A DNA stretch of 6,074 nt, taken from NCBI GenBank assembly GCA_017883605.1, contig JADGNH010000118.1, positions 1-6,074 on the forward strand. Reading direction: 5' to 3'. Of the stretch, positions 5,278 through 6,074 are shown one piece after another (the stretch's first letter is position 1; each line of letters opens with the position of its first letter). The translations under genes and the position numbers were made by a program. The notes beneath the pieces were generated by a model, which saw nothing but the letters and a program-made list of their open reading frames with translations, was not told the origin of the DNA and did not search any database. The DNA comes from Methanobacteriaceae archaeon (lineage in GTDB: Archaea; Methanobacteriota; Methanobacteria; Methanobacteriales; Methanobacteriaceae).

Positions 5278-5982
5278 ATGACAATTTTAGTATGTATTGA
5301 CGACACAGACAACCTTAAATCAAGAGGTACCGGAAGACTTGCCCGGGCCGTAGCAGCAGAGCTTTCCAGGAAATTTCCAGTTCATGGGGTTACGCGGCAT
5401 CAGCTTTATGTGCATCCTGACATCCCTTTTACATCCCATAACAGCTGTGCAGTAATTCATCTGGATGTCCCAGGAAACGGTTACATGGATGATATATTTG
5501 AAATTACCAAAAATGAAATGCTCCTTGATTTCATTGAGGGGAGCGACCCGGGATTGGCAGTGGCTGCTCTGGAACAAGTTTCACCTTCACTGATTGCCTT
5601 TGGCAAGGATGCTAAAAACACGGTACTCACACAGGGAAAAGCACGAACTCTTGCCAAAAATCTTAATATCCGTTTAGAAGGTCTTGGTGGAACTGAAGAT
5701 GGTGTTATTGGGGCTATGGCAGGTTTAGGGCTTGCTTCTACCTCAAATGATGGTAGATTTTTAAAAATCGGGCGCATAAGAGACCTGGTAGGACCGCAGC
5801 CTGCGGAAAATTTGATAGCTGCTGGCATCGACGAGATCCTAACCCTGGACGGCCGTCCGGTTAAAGAGGGAATGATATTCAATCCCGAAAATAAATCTGT
5901 AAAACCCTGCCCCGTCAATGGGAAAGCTATCCTTTTTGTAGAGGAAGAGGAAGGGAAACTTTCAGCTGTAAAACGAGACTGA
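5278..5982 (+). CDS. Stand-alone protein related to the N-terminal half of TiaS (tRNA-Ile2 agmatinylcytidine synthetase)
   Basis: This 234-residue protein is probably cytoplasmic. It opens with ILVCIDDTDN (3-12), whose aspartates 8, 9 and 11 match the IDDTD nucleotide/metal-binding start of the TiaS kinase-like domain. HPDIPFTSHNSCAVI (46-60) resembles the TiaS N-P-N-I-P-W-K-T-R-G-N block, and GTEDGVIGAMAGLG (138-151) resembles its GTPRGVIGALAAIG in the ferredoxin-like domain. Full TiaS is about 420 residues with C-terminal OB-fold and zinc-ribbon tRNA-binding parts. Those are absent here, and only a short beta-rich tail (about 185-227) follows. It is therefore a paralogue or distant homologue whose substrate I cannot name, not a demonstrated tRNA enzyme. 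ATG 5278 is preferred over ATG 5266: GGATGGTAAT lies directly before it, 5266 has no ribosome binding site, and family members begin a few residues before IDDTD. The gene has no co-directional partner in the window. Confidence 0.8.
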   Translation: MTILVCIDDTDNLKSRGTGRLARAVAAELSRKFPVHGVTRHQLYVHPDIPFTSHNSCAVIHLDVPGNGYMDDIFEITKNEMLLDFIEGSDPGLAVAALEQVSPSLIAFGKDAKNTVLTQGKARTLAKNLNIRLEGLGGTEDGVIGAMAGLGLASTSNDGRFLKIGRIRDLVGPQPAENLIAAGIDEILTLDGRPVKEGMIFNPENKSVKPCPVNGKAILFVEEEEGKLSAVKRD

Positions 5983-6074
5983 GAGGAGTTGAAGAGTTTA
6001 GTGGAGAAATAGTTTAACTTATTAATAAGTCTAGCGATGCGTTCAAGTTAATGAATGGGAGTTAAAAAAAATAA
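5983..6074. other. Right-edge tail with a 14-bp palindrome and no supportable gene
   Basis: ACTTATTAATAAGT (6017-6030) is a perfect palindrome 34 nt after the TiaS-like stop. No T-tract follows it, so it is a poor terminator. It could be an operator for a gene beyond the edge. The reading frames here are very short and lack support. Confidence 0.4.

Noticed and set aside
5320..5918. Minus-strand frames 5320-5577 and 5481-5918
   Set aside because: They lie opposite the TiaS-like gene, whose conserved motifs show which strand codes. No family resemblance is seen in the minus frames.

Overview
The window reads as part of a methanogenic archaeon, most likely a member of the Methanobacteriales (Methanobacterium-like). 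The main evidence is a polyferredoxin that matches FwdF, a subunit of tungsten formylmethanofuran dehydrogenase found in hydrogenotrophic methanogens. Supporting evidence is AT-rich intergenic DNA with archaeal TATA-like boxes, T-tract terminators, Shine-Dalgarno (SD) sequences of the GGAGGTGAT type, and a protein related to the archaeal tRNA-modifying enzyme TiaS. The genus is inference.

Layout. (1) Positions 1-1183, + strand: the 3' end of a small ferredoxin gene, possibly fwdH, followed 5 nt later by fwdF with eight cluster motifs. A clear hairpin plus T-tract terminator follows directly, so fwdG is not next to fwdF here. (2) 1184-1459: convergent intergenic spacer. (3) 1460-4476, - strand: a three-gene FecCD/BtuC-type importer, transcribed as membrane-anchored binding protein, then permease, then ATPase. 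The last two genes overlap by 4 nt. Its substrate (iron chelate, corrinoid, or molybdate/tungstate) cannot be read from the sequence. (4) 4477-4765: divergent promoter region, with a 17-bp direct repeat of 20-bp period next to the rightward gene. (5) 4766-5104, + strand: a 112-residue secreted, membrane-anchored, Gly-rich and Asn/Thr-rich protein with ten N-glycosylation sequons. A repeat-rich 3' region and terminator follow. (6) 5278-5982, + strand: a stand-alone protein resembling the N-terminal half of TiaS. (7) 5983-6074: a short tail with a perfect 14-bp palindrome and no supportable gene.

How the parts relate. FwdF carries low-potential electrons to the CO2-reducing formylmethanofuran dehydrogenase, the first step of methanogenesis. 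The importer is convergent to it and separately transcribed, so a shared metal economy (Fe or W/Mo) is only a hypothesis. The surface protein and the TiaS-like protein each appear to be separate transcription units. I see no CRISPR array, tRNA, rRNA, insertion sequence or phage gene. The least explained items are the TiaS-like protein, the sequon-dense surface protein with its upstream repeats, and two places where gene-end sequence is repeated just downstream of the stop codon.
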